Assembly: GCF_018691265.1 (NCBI RefSeq)
Contig: NW_024881327.1
Coordinates: 26,653,936 to 26,717,935 of the forward strand
Length of the DNA stretch: 64,000 nt
Source: Tyto alba
Lineage: Eukaryota > Chordata > Aves > Strigiformes > Tytonidae
Direction of reading: 5' to 3'
The notes beneath the pieces are model-generated. The model was given only the letters and a program-made list of their open reading frames with translations. It was not told the DNA's origin and ran no database searches. A program made the translations under genes and the position numbers. Below are positions 13,801-27,562 of this stretch, piece after piece (the first letter of the stretch is position 1; each line of letters begins with the position of its first letter).

Positions 13801-16800
13801 GAAGTAAGACAAGACAGAGAAGTAAGCAAAATCAGCTGACAGACCTCTCTATCCATCTTTGTTGCATCTAAGTTCTAACTCATTGTTTACTTAAAAAAAC
13901 CCCAACATTCAGAGAAGCATAATCAGCAAGTAGGGAATTTCCACCGACTAAAGCAAAATAAGACTCTGGAGAACTGGACAAATTTTTATCTTTACAGATG
14001 TGCAGAGCTTTGTAGTGTTCTGCCATGACAGAAAGTTCACTTGGGGATTTTACAGGATCCTAGAAAGACTACACACACTTAGTGAAAATGGGAGAGCATT
14101 TCTCTAGTCTCCTGAATGCAGTGAAACTTTTCTGGAATTTTAAAAACCCATCATGACACCTCCTGTCTTGGTTTTCTTGTATCTCAAAACTTCTAATATT
14201 GGACACAGTTGCAACCACATATGGTTTGGGGGCAGCATTATGACACAAGAACATAAAAAAAAAAAAAAAACAAAACATGAAAGAATGGTGGAGTGGTCCA
14301 ATAAAACCTCAGACCCCATGGATAAATAATTATGCCACCCATGAGAAGCATCTGAGTATAAACTACCCTTGGCACAGCTTTTCTGGGACAGTCTTGTGTT
14401 CAGGACAGTCTCTTTCTCTGCTAGGGTTCTTTGTCTTCAGGAGTACTAAGGGACTATTTGCAACCTGTCTGGAAAAGCTGGAGCCCTCTGATTTTAGAGC
14501 CACATAAAGGCTTTGGCATGATCAGAAGCAGCCAGACAGTGTTGTTAAGAGCTGAATATGCTTTTAGAAGAGAAAAGGAACCAATACCTTTCTCAAAGGA
14601 GCAGGTGGGCTTGAGAAGAAATGGTCCCTCCTTCCCTTGATGCTATTTGTAAAACCACCAATTGCTCCTGGCAGTTGCTCCTCTGATGTTTTCTAGAAAT
14701 CATAGGCAACTTCAGAAAAAAGCCTCAAACACAGAAATTGGGAAATAGAGACTGACAGCAGTTGAAGTTCTCACGAATTAATGCTGTATCTGTCCCGGGG
14801 TCTTTCATGCATTCTCCCTTCAACTGTGCCTATGCTTTGCATTTTAATAGGCTTGTACAGCTTGGTGATTCAGCAAACTCACAGTCTCTTTTTGCTGTAA
14901 TCATTTTGCCTGATAAGTGTAACAATATGCCCATAATCCAAAGGGAAGTTATTGGAATTCAAATCTGAGTTGTAACTTCCTGCAATAGTGTTTCTCTGTG
15001 GTTTAGCTCTCCAACTAGCATCTCTGCGCTCCTGGCCTGCAATTTATTTGGTAACACCAGGACCTCTTCTGGCTCAGCAAGGACCAAGATCTGATCACTT
15101 GAGTGCTTTGATTTCCTGGGACCTGCTGGAACTTCTTAGGAAACAACAGGAGCCTGCGCCCTCCGGTCACCATCTTCCTGGGCTTCTATGAGCCTTCCTG
15201 ATGTACCCGGCAAGTCACTGCTTCCACGAGATGTTCTGTAGACTTCAAGGTTGTGAGCAGTGTAACCCCACCATGAAGTATGTACCAGTGTGAGCACAAG
15301 GCAAAACTTCACCCAGCCGTGACTGTGACTGCTGAGATACGCCCTCAGTAGCACTTCTGGCTACACTAGACCTCCTGTTCTGTTGACAATAGTTGAGTTT
15401 TCAGTGTCAACACAGCATTTCTGCTAACACTGCCTTAGGGCTGATACCTCTCCTTCAATGTCCAAGTGCAAGCAAGCAGAGCAGGGACAGAGCTTTTGCT
15501 CAGAGAAGAAAAATGCTGGGAAGGAATAGATTTTTAAATGTTCTGACTAAGCAAGTTTTAGCAACTCTGCCTTTGTCAAAGATAAGACATGGGAACTTTT
15601 TTTATGGGGAAAAGCAGATGACTGAAAAATGGCATACTTCTTCATTCTTATAATCTGGAAAGTTTTATGGAAAAGACAAAATCACTTTTTTTCATCTTTC
15701 TGAAACCAAAAAGTCTTTGTTGTTTCACTCCTCTAAGCAATGACAGGCCAATACATATCAAAAGATCTTTCTGCGTTGTCTTCTGTCTCCTGCATCTTCC
15801 CCTGCCTCTCTGTCTGCGGCCATGTGGAATCCTGCTAATCCAGCCTTTTGCATGGAGGTGAAGAGATAATTCATAACTGTGCACTTAGAGCAGCTCTCAG
15901 TTTCCAGCAAACCATTCACTATAGTCCTCTGAAAAAAAGGTACAAAATAATCTCTCCATGTTAGTATTACATTATTTATGCTTCATCCCAGCTATCTCCC
16001 TGTTTCCTGTGGACAGCACGTTGATTTATTCATGCTGTCAGGCAACCTCCTCTGACTGTGTTTCCAGTAAAAAACTGAAAAGGAGATTTAGCCGCCTACT
16101 CCCCAGATGTGCAGTGGCTCCAGCTCTATGGCATCTGTGTAAACATCAGCAATAAACTTCTGACTTTGAGATTAAATACGGGGAGGTTTTCCTTTTACCC
16201 TATGTTCAGGCGCCTTGAATTGAAATATTTTAAAGACATCTTTGACATTTTTTGTTATGAAAGTGTTTTGTACACTATTCATCAAGGAAGTACGTCCCCA
16301 GGAATCCAGCCACAACTGGGAGACATCAAACCATTGGACACTCCCATTAGAGGTCAAGGCTGTGACATTTCCACCAGGGAATATGCCAAGGCAGAGCACA
16401 GCTCTGAACCACTCAGGTACTAAATAGGGCTGCAGAGGCCTGGCTGAGCTGTGGAGCTGTCACCAGTATCGCATAAATGAGGATGTTGTAAGAGGGGTTA
16501 TCCTAGTGTATTTAAATACTGGCGAGTTAAGCATGCTATTTAAGTAATGTTAATTACTTATATGTAAAAAGAAAACCAAACAAACTAAAAACCAAAATAA
16601 AATATCAACAACTTGGTGCTTATCAACCTAGCGATTAATTCCCTGAAATCAGTGATCTGGTTTAGTATTTTATAGGAGTCAAAGCAATGCTTCTGTTTAG
16701 CAATATACTCCAGAAATGACCTAGAGGAAAGGCACCAGTGGACCGTAGCTGCCTTCAGTGGGAAGTGCATCATCTGGAAAGCTCCTTTTCACATAAGACA

Positions 16801-19800
16801 GCTTCAGTTCACTACCCTAATGACATTTTTTTCCTCCACTCACTCCGCTTGTACAAAACATGCCACTGTACTTGGGCCCACAACTTGCTGAGGGGTAGAA
16901 GAAAGGCTGTCAGAACAAAAATGATCAGGGCTGGTATGGGGCAGCCTGCAGGGCTGGATGGGGGCAAAACATCCTGGTTCACACTGAACCCCCATTTTCT
17001 TAATTGTAACGTGCTGCAATAGCAGATTTTGACCTGCAGGACTCTGCCAGGGAATGGCCCTCTGTTGCCTCCCATAACACTCACTTTTGGCTAGGTTTAC
17101 AACTTTCCAGAAAAGGGAGCTTTGGCTGGGAGCTACACTGGTTTTCCTGATGCTTGAGTGCTTGACTTCTCAAACATGGCAGTATTTTAAATGTATTTTA
17201 ATATAAGAGCTGGAGCAGTTTCTCGTTAAAACCCACTGAAATTGCTGCTCTTCAATGATGAGTTTAATCCCTGAATTATTAATATCCACCAATGAAAGGC
17301 AGGAGATTGATGTTACTGCCCTGAATTGGTAATGTTCCTGGAAGAAGAAAGTGCTACACTAACAGACAACAGACAGACCAAGGTCTGTAGACTTAGCTTG
17401 TGTGGCTGGTTTTTCAGTTCAGAAACAGCTGACTTCAATCACTTCTAAACAAACTTCTGAAATATTTTGTACAACCAGCTAATGTCTCTATAAATATCTT
17501 CTGTTTAACTATGAACAAATTATCTCCCAGCTTGAAAAGTTAACCAGGGTTTGTTGGGTGGGGGGGAGTTTCCTTCATCTGTCTATGACAAATAATTATC
17601 AATAAGAGACAAAATGTTGCTTTGGAGCTCACCCAGCTGAATTCCATCGTGTGTAGCTGTACAGTACAGAACCGCACTGTCCTATATGGCTCTGTAACTC
17701 TGGAAAACTCTAGCAGCTTTACAATTAGACTGCCTGTCTGCCAGGGGTTGCTTTCTGAGTCAAACCTCAAAACCCAAGAGTGCCCCAAACCTAAAGTCAA
17801 AAAAAGGGGAGTCTTTTGACCATACTTCACTTTAGAGTAGAGTCCAGGATATCGTGCAATGCATGGTCTCCTTGGGCCAGAGCTGGCATATTGTCCTGCA
17901 GAAGGAGCTGCTCCCCATCTGCATCCCGCTGAAGCCCATTGGGAATTACAAAGGATAATGCACTTCTGAGTTAACCTCAGTTCTGTGGAGCAGCCCAGAG
18001 AGCTCCTGGGCTGAAGCACAGGCTCCTGGAAGCACTGGACACACTTAGCTATCCTCTCCCTGTCCACGTGTCCGTCCCACATGTCACCCCAGTACCAGGT
18101 GAGCTGTGGGCAGTGGTTTTCCCCCTGAGTGCCCAGCAGGCAAGCCAAGGAAGACAAGCAGCCAAGATTTAGCTGGCTGGTGCTGGGCAGAGCTCAGACC
18201 CCAGCCCAGTGGCAAACAGTCATGGTCAGGGGCCTGTCCCCCCTTCACAGCCTAAATCCTGCTGCTTGTACCATCCCCGTAGGAAGATTCCCACTGGGAA
18301 AGGAAAGATGATGTAATGCAGGAAACATCCTCCCGCAACCCCTTTATATTTAGCCTTGTCCCCCTCTCTTCCCTCCTGTGGCATCAGATAGAAGAACACA
18401 GGTTGGACTTTCTGACTCAAACACACATTTCCTGACACATTTTGCTGTAAGTAGGACCTTCAAAACTATTTTCATAAAAGCTGATTTGGCTGTGAGTGTC
18501 ATTACATGTTTTATTTGAGTGAAAGACATGTCTTCCTCCTAAGAACTTCTGGTAAACAAAAACCTCCTTACAAATCCTGATGGGAACTATTGTAAGGATG
18601 CTGGGGCATTGCACATACTAGCCAAGGCAGAAAGAGCCTGCACAACCACAGCTCTGAACAAATGACCCAAATCACAGCTTTCATTTCCACTGAGAACTGT
18701 GGCTGTGCCATACAACATGGCTCCTGACAAAGGAATTCATCATTAAAAAACCCCAAACACTACTGGGGCTAAAGTATGAATAAAAATGAAAACATTCATA
18801 TTCCTGTCTTTCCTAAATTCAAAATATATAGTGTTTTGAAAGTGCTATATTGAAATATAAAGGACTTGCTGAAATCTCAATTTATGCTACACTTAAGCCC
18901 AACTTTGGAACATCTGTCTGTCAATGACCATATCATTATGAGCAGATGCTGTCTTCAAAGAATTAGACAACATAGTGGGAGGAGATATTTCTTTTTCTCT
19001 CTCTTCTGTGTGTATGTATATGTACACACATATACAACAATCAAGAGCAATTGCATTTGAAGAAATATATGGAGCTATGTCACATCAACCTGTCATAAAA
19101 AACATATATATGTCTACAGACATCCATTGCACACGGGCGCTATGGCATAGATTCATAACTTGATCCCCATGCAATTCCCCTTGATTATACTGACAGTCTT
19201 AATAAGTTCCAAGGAGTTTGGCCTTCGTTATATCCTGCAGCTGAAAAAGCTTGGCAAGAAATAACTCAGAAAAAAACTTCAATTTTCCCCTACATATACC
19301 TTACTTTTAAAAAAAGAAAGAAAGAAAAAGAAAACTTTGGCATAGTGTCCAAGTTTAAAAAAAGACATAGCATAGCAGTAGTGAATCCTACATCTTGCTG
19401 TTATCTGCTGGCAATCAGAGAGAGTCAGCAAAAATACAGTTTGTGTATATGTCACCTTGTTTTCCTCCTTTTAAATATGTGTAAGACAGGCAATCCTCCT
19501 AGAGACAATAAAGAAAAAACATACCTGAATCTCCTTCTTTTCAAGCAGGAAATTATCATATACTTCAAAGCTGCTGTGCACCACCAGTAACTAGAGTTTT
19601 GCTAATATTATTATTATCGCAGAGTTATCTGAGGAATGCAGTGACTGCCAAGCTGCAAGGAGCACATCTGGGGTATGTCTAAATAGAGTCAAAAAAACAC
19701 ATACCTTGATGCTCTGTGTCCAGAAGACCTTATTAAAAGGCACAGTTAGACAGTTCACCTATTAGGTCATCACCAGGCTGTGATTTGTGGGTGACACATA

Positions 19801-22800
19801 GCACCCAAGCAGTAGTTACATCACTACAAATAATCAGACACACTGATAAAGACTGCCAGCATAATCTGCGAGAAAACTGAGTTTGGATTTTGATATTATA
19901 ACTCAGGTTTTGTATGATGGGGAAAGAGAAGACTATTTACACAAGAAGGAAAAAAGCTACCCAGACAGGATCTCAAAATCACTTTCAAGTGAGATAAAGA
20001 AATTATTGCTATTGCTGGCAAAGGGCAAACTCACTCACACTTCATTCGTGTGGCTGCACTCTCTTCTGCAGGATCAGAGTTTCCCATGAGAAGTAACTGG
20101 ATAAGAGAATGGGTAAATCCAGTCCAGGAGGTTGCTGATTTTACCAATTTGATCTTCCATCACTATATGAACCTAATCTCTCCAAATGACACAAATCTGC
20201 TTTTCTCAATGTAACCTGATTTCATATTGCTGTATGTTCTGCTATGCTGCCATTAGACAAGGCATTCAATTTCTAAAAAAGGCACTTCCTCAAGCTTACA
20301 CAGAACTTGAGTACTCATCATTAATACAAGTGCACAAGTAAAATTATTTATTTTTCATTGAAAGGCTATTTAATGATTGACTTGGCAATTTTCTGTACAA
20401 AAATACCTACTATGAGCCTTTTTCTTTCCTCTCATAGAAAGGAAGGGCACAAGTCAAGTGGGTTCTTCTGTGTAGCCAGGTGCACATGCAAGTGGAATAT
20501 TCTCCTGTGTACCCATTTTTACAGATATCCTACCCAGACAACTTTTTGCAACTGAAATCCTTGATATATTGAGTGCTACTCTTTCAACATTCCTGGAAAA
20601 TGGCTTTTCTTTCATTAAACAAGGCTTTTTGCACTCCACAAGCCTGCATGGTAGAAAATTCAGTGTACAGTTGTAAAAATGTCTTCTGCTGTCTGTACTG
20701 CCCTGGCCTCTCAAGTGACAGGAAGGCACCAGAAGCCAGGCTGCAAATCAGTCCCTGGTGAGACCCTTCAAATGTTGACCAAATTCATGCGTAAGTGAGC
20801 ACTAAAATTTTAATAATAATTTCTTAGAAAATAGTTTGCATTTTATTCCAATCCAGTGCAACAGTTGCCATTAAACCCCTTAAAAGTTTATGCAATAAAA
20901 GAGCAATACTATTGCTTCTGTCTGAGTCTTTTTTCCTGTCCAGAGTGAAAAGTAGTCTTGCTAAAAGGCTGTCCAGAGGGTTTCAATTATTTCATCTTCT
21001 ACACAGAGAGTTAGAAAAGAACCCTACCAAATTCTGATGTTTTTCAGTCAGCTAATACTATCACTTTGTCTGTTTATAACAGCAATAAAAAGAAGCAGAA
21101 AATTCTGTTTCTGAGAGACACCATGACACCTATAAAACTGGACAGGTTGAAAGATTAAAATGAAAGCCTGAAAAAAAGATGCCATATAAATGGTCCATCC
21201 AGAAAGACATTAAAGGTGGTTTCATAAAATGTCAACACATCCACATTTTTAAAAAATGATGAAAAGTCTAAGTATCTAAAAGAATTTGATTTATACTGCG
21301 TGGGTGTTCTTATGCCAAAACTGGATACTACTCATAAAAACAAGAATAAAAGACACTTCCATACTTTTAAAGCAAGATAATGTTTTATCTATAGTCATGC
21401 ACCTTTCTAAAAGCAAGTTATACTGTAACACATCATGCTGAGGGACACCAAACCTGGAAAACGTATCAAAGGGCTACAACGCATTTAAAAAAAAAAAAAA
21501 AAAAAATCAGAGATAACGCTTTGGAGAAAGCAAGGAAAAATAATGACTTCAAAAAAAATACCTGGCCCATGCAGTTAATGACATTTGTCTGTGTGCTGGC
21601 TTTGTACAAAGTAAAAAGCACTAACAAAAAGAAAACCAGTAAAATAACCCTCTTCCCAATTTCTCAGTAAAACACACCTTGAATCAAAAGTGCAGATCTG
21701 AACACTCTGAAAGAGTGTCCAGGGAAAAAAAATCCCAATCTATACAGATGAGGTTGATCCTTACCTTCCACTCAGTGCAAGTCACTAGAAAAAACAACAA
21801 ATCAAAATAAATGTGTTATCATTTTTACATCTACCCAAAACACTCTATGGCAATCAAAGGTGACCATATAGGACAAGGTGCAGCTCCACGTCTTGGTCCT
21901 GTTACAGTTCTCCATGGAAGACATTTACCTCCATCATGTGCCAGATGGACCTCAAATATCACCAAATCCCAATAGCCCAATTTGATATGTTCTGCACAAC
22001 AGTAATAAACAGATGCATGTTAAGTGGATATGAAATTTAAAAAGATTGGTCTGCTGGAGCCCAGGCTGATTTTGAAAGAATCAGACAAGACAACTTTTCT
22101 CTAGGATCAAACATTTCCTTCCAAATCACTGGGAAGCAGCAGAGAGGGGATCTCAAGTCCTCGTGTCAATAGTGGCCCTTTGGAGAAGCACAATGTTTGA
22201 AGGAATCTCAGCCCATGAGCTGAAATCTCTCCTCTAGAAACATTTCATTGAATAGTTGCAAATAACGTGGGGATTTAGGCAAAAGCAATCATCATAAAAC
22301 CTAAAATCACTAAGGCAATACAGCAAGTGCTAAACTGTGGCGTCACCATGGAGTAGCTGATCCTTATTGAAAGGCAAAAGGTTTAAGGCAACCAGGTGGC
22401 ATAATATACATAATGTGGCCAGTGCTGGCTGTCTTCTGACAAGTAAGATTTTCAATCATGCAACAGTTTAACAGAGAAACTGGAAACACTGAAATCTAAA
22501 TTAGACAGAAGAACTCACAATCCAAAGCTGCTTGAAGTCTCTCCAGCTTCAGACAAACTTAACATCTTTGTCAGAATGTGAAGGAAGGCTAAACAGCCTA
22601 ACGTCTCCCGGATGGGCAGAGGATTTTACCATTCCTCCAGCTTGGCCCTGTTCTACAGATTTCCTTGCCCTTCCTCCTTGCCTTCTCCTTTGCAGCACCT
22701 CACCATCTGATCCAACCCAGAGGTACATCCCTGTTTTATCAGTTCAGCACCTCTCTTCACATTTCACTTGAAAATGCACATGCCAGATAGGGAGAAATTT

Positions 22801-24991
22801 CTTCCAGATGTCAGGAACTGAACTTCAACACATCCTTGTACAGAGAGAGGTGATGTTATGTGATGAGAATAGTTTGGGATAATTAGAAATAGAGAAGAGT
22901 CTTCTTTTAGAGGGCAGTGTTTAACCCTCTGTCAAGACATTTAAAGTATTTAATGTCTCCACAGTAGTCCCTGCCCTAATTATGCCACCCAGAATTTGTT
23001 TAAATAAAGGAGGTCTTGGCAACATTTCAGAAGTACAGTCTATGTATTGAAGAATGACAAACTGCAAAGACGATGAAGACAAATCTTCCTTAAATCCAGC
23101 TTGTTCCTAGTTTGTCTTGTTCAGCTCAAAGGGAGCACCTTTCCCCCCAGCAACTTTCCTTAAGGGACCCGGGTGCACCTCACCCTGAGATACATCAACT
23201 CAGTGTTCCTGCCTGTGAGTAGAGGAGCAAAGAAGCATCCTTCGTGTTGTAGCTACAAACTCCAAGTTACACATGTGGGGCATTTTCTAGATGCGAGGCA
23301 TATTAACTTGGCTTCTTATCACTACAACTTCCCTCGTACAATGGGAATAAAACAAGTGCATCCCTTGTTTCAAAATCCAAGTGTAGTAAATACACGTGAT
23401 TGAATGATTGCTGCCATAGCAGTGGTTTATGACTTACTACATTTAGCCTGGTTCTTTGTAGCTGCGTGAATATATATTATTCTGCTTCGTATGAGAGTAA
23501 GTCTGGTTTTGATTAGGCTTGTAGAGAGCTGTCAGAAAGTCAGACTCAAGCAAATAAGCCCCTGTAGGTTCACTTGGAAAAGCCCATAAAATGTCTGCTG
23601 TTCATTTAAATTAGGCTCAGAAAGAAACACAAACCTGAAAGCTGCCAGTGTTTATACATTTGATTAAGATTTTTTTTTTCTTGGGGGGCAGAGGAGGCTG
23701 GGAGAGGAGTTATTCTGGGAATGAGCCTAGTCAGAGAGCAGCCTTGGGCCCAGAGCCTCATTCCTCACACAAAACAAAGGGAAAAAATAGTTATGCAGGC
23801 ACCTCAAGCTATAGTATAGCAAGAATAAATCCCTCCCTTGAACCAAAGCCCAGCAGTGGAGGAGCAGCACAGCCACTCTGCAGTCATTTCTGAAACCATT
23901 AGGTTGTGACAGTGGCTAAAGTAATTTCTGGGAATATTTTCCTATATGTGGTTTGCTTAATTGCAGTTTTTCTACACACCTCTGAGTTTTGGTTGAGGAA
24001 ATCTGCCTGGGCTGCAACCCAGATGGCAAGGCAAGATGGCTCGTGGCACCTGAAGCTCCTCCAGGCCTAGCTCAGGTCTTCCCATGGAGCTGCCATTCCG
24101 GGAGCATGGTCCCTCTCCTACATACAGATGCCCCTACGTGCAGTAGCACTGCACCCTGCTTGGAATGGATACGCCAACCAACACTTTTTGCTTGTACTGT
24201 GCTTTTATTTTCTTAAGTACTCACTGGTTTATATATCCATGCTTTAGCTGTCAGGGCGTGAGGTCTGCACCCTCAGCCTGGATGATGACATTGATCTGTC
24301 ATCTTCAACTCTCACTCCGTGCTGTCTGAAGTGCTACTTACAGTTGGTTTTACTTAGGAGGCATCGCCTGAACCCCTGCCTCTGCTGTTTCTGAGACAAG
24401 CAGGCTGTCTGCTCCCTGCCCCTCTCCCTGTCATGCACACACATGTGCACCCTCAGCTCTCCCACACCCCTGGCTCACGCATTCTCCATATGACAATAAT
24501 AGGCTCAAAACTTCCCCTCTTTGCCTGTCTCTGCCCCATCTGGGTCCCACAGGCTCCAGCGCATCCCCTCCCCGTGTGCGGATCCACAGCTGTCCTCCAG
24601 AGCCTTCCTCGAGGCGCCTGCCTGCACGCCTCCCCCCGCAGCCCCATCTCTCAGGTTTTGGGGGCGCATCCCCCACTGACAGGTTGCCATAAATCCAGCA
24701 GCACCTCCCCAAAGCCTCTGGCTGTTTTTTTTTTTTTCCTGGGGGATTCACCTGCTCGCTGCATGCATGTGCACACATGGGTCTTGTCTACTGCTCCTGC
24801 TCGGCACTTTCTCAACAGGTTTTTGGCCTCCCAAGCCGGGACAGAGGACAGGCACAGCCTCTGAGGTCCCTGAGACAGACCCCAGGGTACAAAGCCTCCC
24901 CCAGACCTCTGCCAGCTGCCTGCCCTCAGCTCTCCAGGGGTCAAGCGTGTCCCATCCCCGTGTTGCTGACACACAAGTGTCCTGAGCTTGA
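13801..24991. other. Intergenic, no gene recognised
   Basis: AT-rich unique-looking DNA. The longest frame is a 205-codon one on the minus strand at 17540-18157, with no domain I recognise. Poly-A tracts occur at 14255-14270 and 21487-21506. From about 24.2 kb the sequence turns GC- and C-rich up to the LTR that starts at 24997. No splice-bordered exon with homology to a known protein was found. Confidence 0.55.
21487..21506 (+). repeat. Poly-A tract (20 A)
   Basis: Twenty consecutive A on the + strand within intergenic sequence. No gene-like or retroelement-like sequence is recognisable directly upstream, so it is listed as a homopolymer only. Confidence 0.85.
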
Positions 24992-24996
24992 GGCTG

Positions 24997-25483
24997 TGTC
25001 CTGGTTGGGGCTGGCCTAGAGTTCCCGTTGGTCTGGCAGCAGGAGGAGCTGCAGCACCCTGAGCCCCCAGGGGCTCCCCAGGGCCCAGTGCCCTCACCTG
25101 TGTGCGGGGGCGGGGGGAGCACAGCTGGAGGGCTGGGCCCCGATTGGCCGATAGTCCATGTCACGTGACATTGTGCTCACTATATAAAGGCAGGAGTGGG
25201 CTGGGAGGGGCTGCCACTTCTGGGAGTGTGGCTGTGGGGCCTTTGTGCTGGGGATCGCTGGCTGGGAGCAGGTGGGTGTTGGTTGGTCGGTGGGTGGTGA
25301 GCAGCTGTATTGCACATTACCTGTTGGCACTTCTGTCACCGTATTGTTCTGTTACTAAACTGTTTTTATCTCAACCTGTGAGTCTCCCTTTGCCCCTCCA
25401 GTTCCCTCCCCATTCCCAAGTGGGGGGACGGTGGGTGAGCGGCTGTGTGGCGTTTAGCTGCTGAGTAGGCTCAAACCACAACA
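24997..25483 (+). mobile_element. Solo LTR of an avian ERVL-like endogenous retrovirus, with 5-bp target duplication
   Basis: The element begins TGTCCTGGTTGGGGCTGG and ends AAACCACAACA, so it has the canonical TG...CA ends of a retroviral LTR. The direct repeat GGCTG sits immediately outside both ends (24992-24996 and 25484-25488), which is a perfect 5-bp target site duplication. Inside are an inverted CCAAT box (ATTGG, 25143), an E-box CACGTG (25162-25167) and a TATA box (TATATAAA, 25181-25188), followed by the GGTGGTGAGCAGCTGTATTG block and a 3' section with TTATCTCAACC. This layout matches a common bird LTR family that starts TGTCCTGGTTT and ends AACCACGACA. No internal gag/pol sequence flanks it, so it is a solo LTR left by recombination between the two original LTRs. 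Confidence 0.92.
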
Positions 25484-25488
25484 GGCTG

Positions 25489-26550
25489 ACACTTCAGGGG
25501 GAAGAAAGGACAGTCTTCTTCAGGATTTTGGCATCACCACTGCTAATTATTTAACAGCCTGATAAATTAGATCTAAACACAACTTGGAGGTGCTGCACGC
25601 CTGTGTCTTTGACCACTCCAGATCAGCATTTAAGCCCCTGGCAGGGAAATTCGTACCTCAGACCCCAGAAGGAAAGAATTTCTCTTTCCTTTCTCTTTAT
25701 TTCTGTCTGTCCATCCACCCAAATGCTTACAGAGATGTTGCAGCTGCTGCATCTAAGCAACCAGAGCAAAGTCACCTTGATGCCCACTGCAGGGTTTTGG
25801 GGACAGTTTGGGAGTTTCTTAGCATTGAAACTTTCTATTAATTATTCTTATCATTGCTAACAGGAAGGTGGGAAAGCACAGGCCTGCTTAGTAGGTCAAA
25901 CGACAGGTGCTGCTCTCATTTTAACCAGAACCTCTCCTTCCTGCTGTTCCAGGGTCAGGCTGCTTTTGGCTGAACACACATGTGCTAATTGTAGGAAGCA
26001 GTTAATAGGCACAAAGAATTATCTGTATCTTATCTAGTGCTGGAATTTTATTAATTGTTCCCGAAGACTGAGGCTTTTCAGACCATCATTTTAATTAGAA
26101 GGAACTGTTGCCAAAAGCAATTTCTCTCAGGCAACTTTCACCATTCGCTGAAGTCTTCATTTATCTGATATTATTACAAGGCCGGGTTAAAAAAAAATAA
26201 ATTATAAGAACAGCTCATCTATTCAGGTTCTGAGAAGTGTCCTAGACAGCAGCTGAGGGAAAGAGCTTGCCTTGTGGAAAACCTCCTGTCCTTGGCTCAG
26301 CTGTACCTCCCCAGCAGCCTTGTCCCCTGTGTGTACTCTGTGCTTCAGGGACATAACAAGGAGGCTACCTTTAAGTCTGTTCAAAAATATGGGAAAAGCG
26401 TACGATTACCTGCAGGAACACTTAGAGGCCCACTTATGTTTCAGAGGTGACTTAGGGAGACGCTCTGTGTAAGGGCAGTCTGCCTTTTGATCATATTACC
26501 TCTGATCCTCCCTCCCTGCCTTTATTGCTCATAGGAATTTGTGCATGTAA
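25489..26550. other. Intergenic spacer between LTR and CR1
   Basis: About 1.1 kb with no recognisable gene or repeat. Only short unsupported frames occur (85 codons or fewer). Confidence 0.6.
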
Positions 26551-27562
26551 ACTTGGCTCCATGTCCAAGTGGAGAGCAGTGATGAGTGGTGTTCCTCAGG
26601 GTTCGGTGTAGGGACCACCACTGTTTACCATCTTTGTTGGTGACATGGATAGTGGGATCGAGTGCACCCTCAGCAAGTTTGCTGATGACACCGAGCTGTG
26701 TGGTGCAGTTGATGCGCTGGAGGGCAGGGATGCCATCCAGAGGGACCTGGACAGGCTGGAGAGGTGGGGCCTGTGCAAACCTCATGAAGTTCAACAAGGC
26801 CAAGTGCAAGGTCCTGCACATGGGTCGGGGCAATCCCAAGCACAAATACAGGATGGACAGAGAATGGATTGAGAGCAGCCCTGAGAAGGACTTGGGAGTA
26901 TTAGCAGATGGAAAACTGACCATGAGCCAGCAGTGTGCACTCACAGCCCAGAAAGCCAACTGTGCCCTGGGCTGCATCAAGAGAAACATAGCCAGCAGGT
27001 CGAGGGAGGGGATTCTCCTCCCTCTACTCTGTTCTTGTGAGACTCCACCTGCAGTGCTGTGTCCAGCTCTGGGGCCCCCAGCAGAAGAAGGACAGGGACC
27101 TGCTCCAGCAGGTCCAGAGGAGGCCACAAAGATGATCAGGGGTTGGAGCACCTCCCTGATGAGGACAGGTTGAGAGAGATGGGGTTCTTCAGCCTGGAGA
27201 AGGCTCCAGGGAGACCTTATAGCGGCCTTCCAGTACTTAAAGGGGGCTACAGGAAAGGTGGGGAGGGACTCTTCATCAGGGGGTGTAGGGATAGGATGAG
27301 GGGTAAAAGTTTTAAACTGAGAGGGTAGATTTAGATTGGATATAGGGAAGACATTCTTTATTGTGAGAGAGTGGTGAGGCACTGGCACAGGTTGCCCAGA
27401 GAAGCTGTGGCTGCCCCCTCCCTGGCAGGGCTCAAGGCCAGGCTGGACGGGGCTTTGAGCAACCTGGGCTGGGGGAAGGTGTCCCTGCCCGTGGCAGGGG
27501 GGTTGGAACCCGATGATCTTTAAGGTGCCTTCCAACCCAAACCATTCTGTTCTATTCTATGA
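26551..27562 (+). mobile_element. CR1 LINE fragment, about 1 kb, plus orientation
   Basis: This is a 5'-truncated CR1 carrying the last part of ORF2 (reverse transcriptase) plus the 3' UTR. Translation of the + strand gives the typical 'GVPQGSV' motif at about 26590 and then '[20 protein letters not shown]' at about 26663-26722. The catalytic FADD box is still intact. Later fragments include 'LTMSQQCALTAQKANCALGC' at about 26917-26976. Frame changes and a stop directly after GVPQGSV show that it is non-functional. The 3' end is the usual block with GATGATCTTTAAGGT, CCAACCCAAACCATTCTG and the final TTCTATTCTATGAT repeats. A 337-codon open frame on the opposite strand is only the antisense shadow of this element. 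Confidence 0.96.

Noticed and set aside
26522..27535. 337-codon open frame on the minus strand
   Set aside because: It is the antisense of the CR1 copy at 26551-27562. The opposite strand carries the recognisable reverse-transcriptase motifs and the CR1 3' end.
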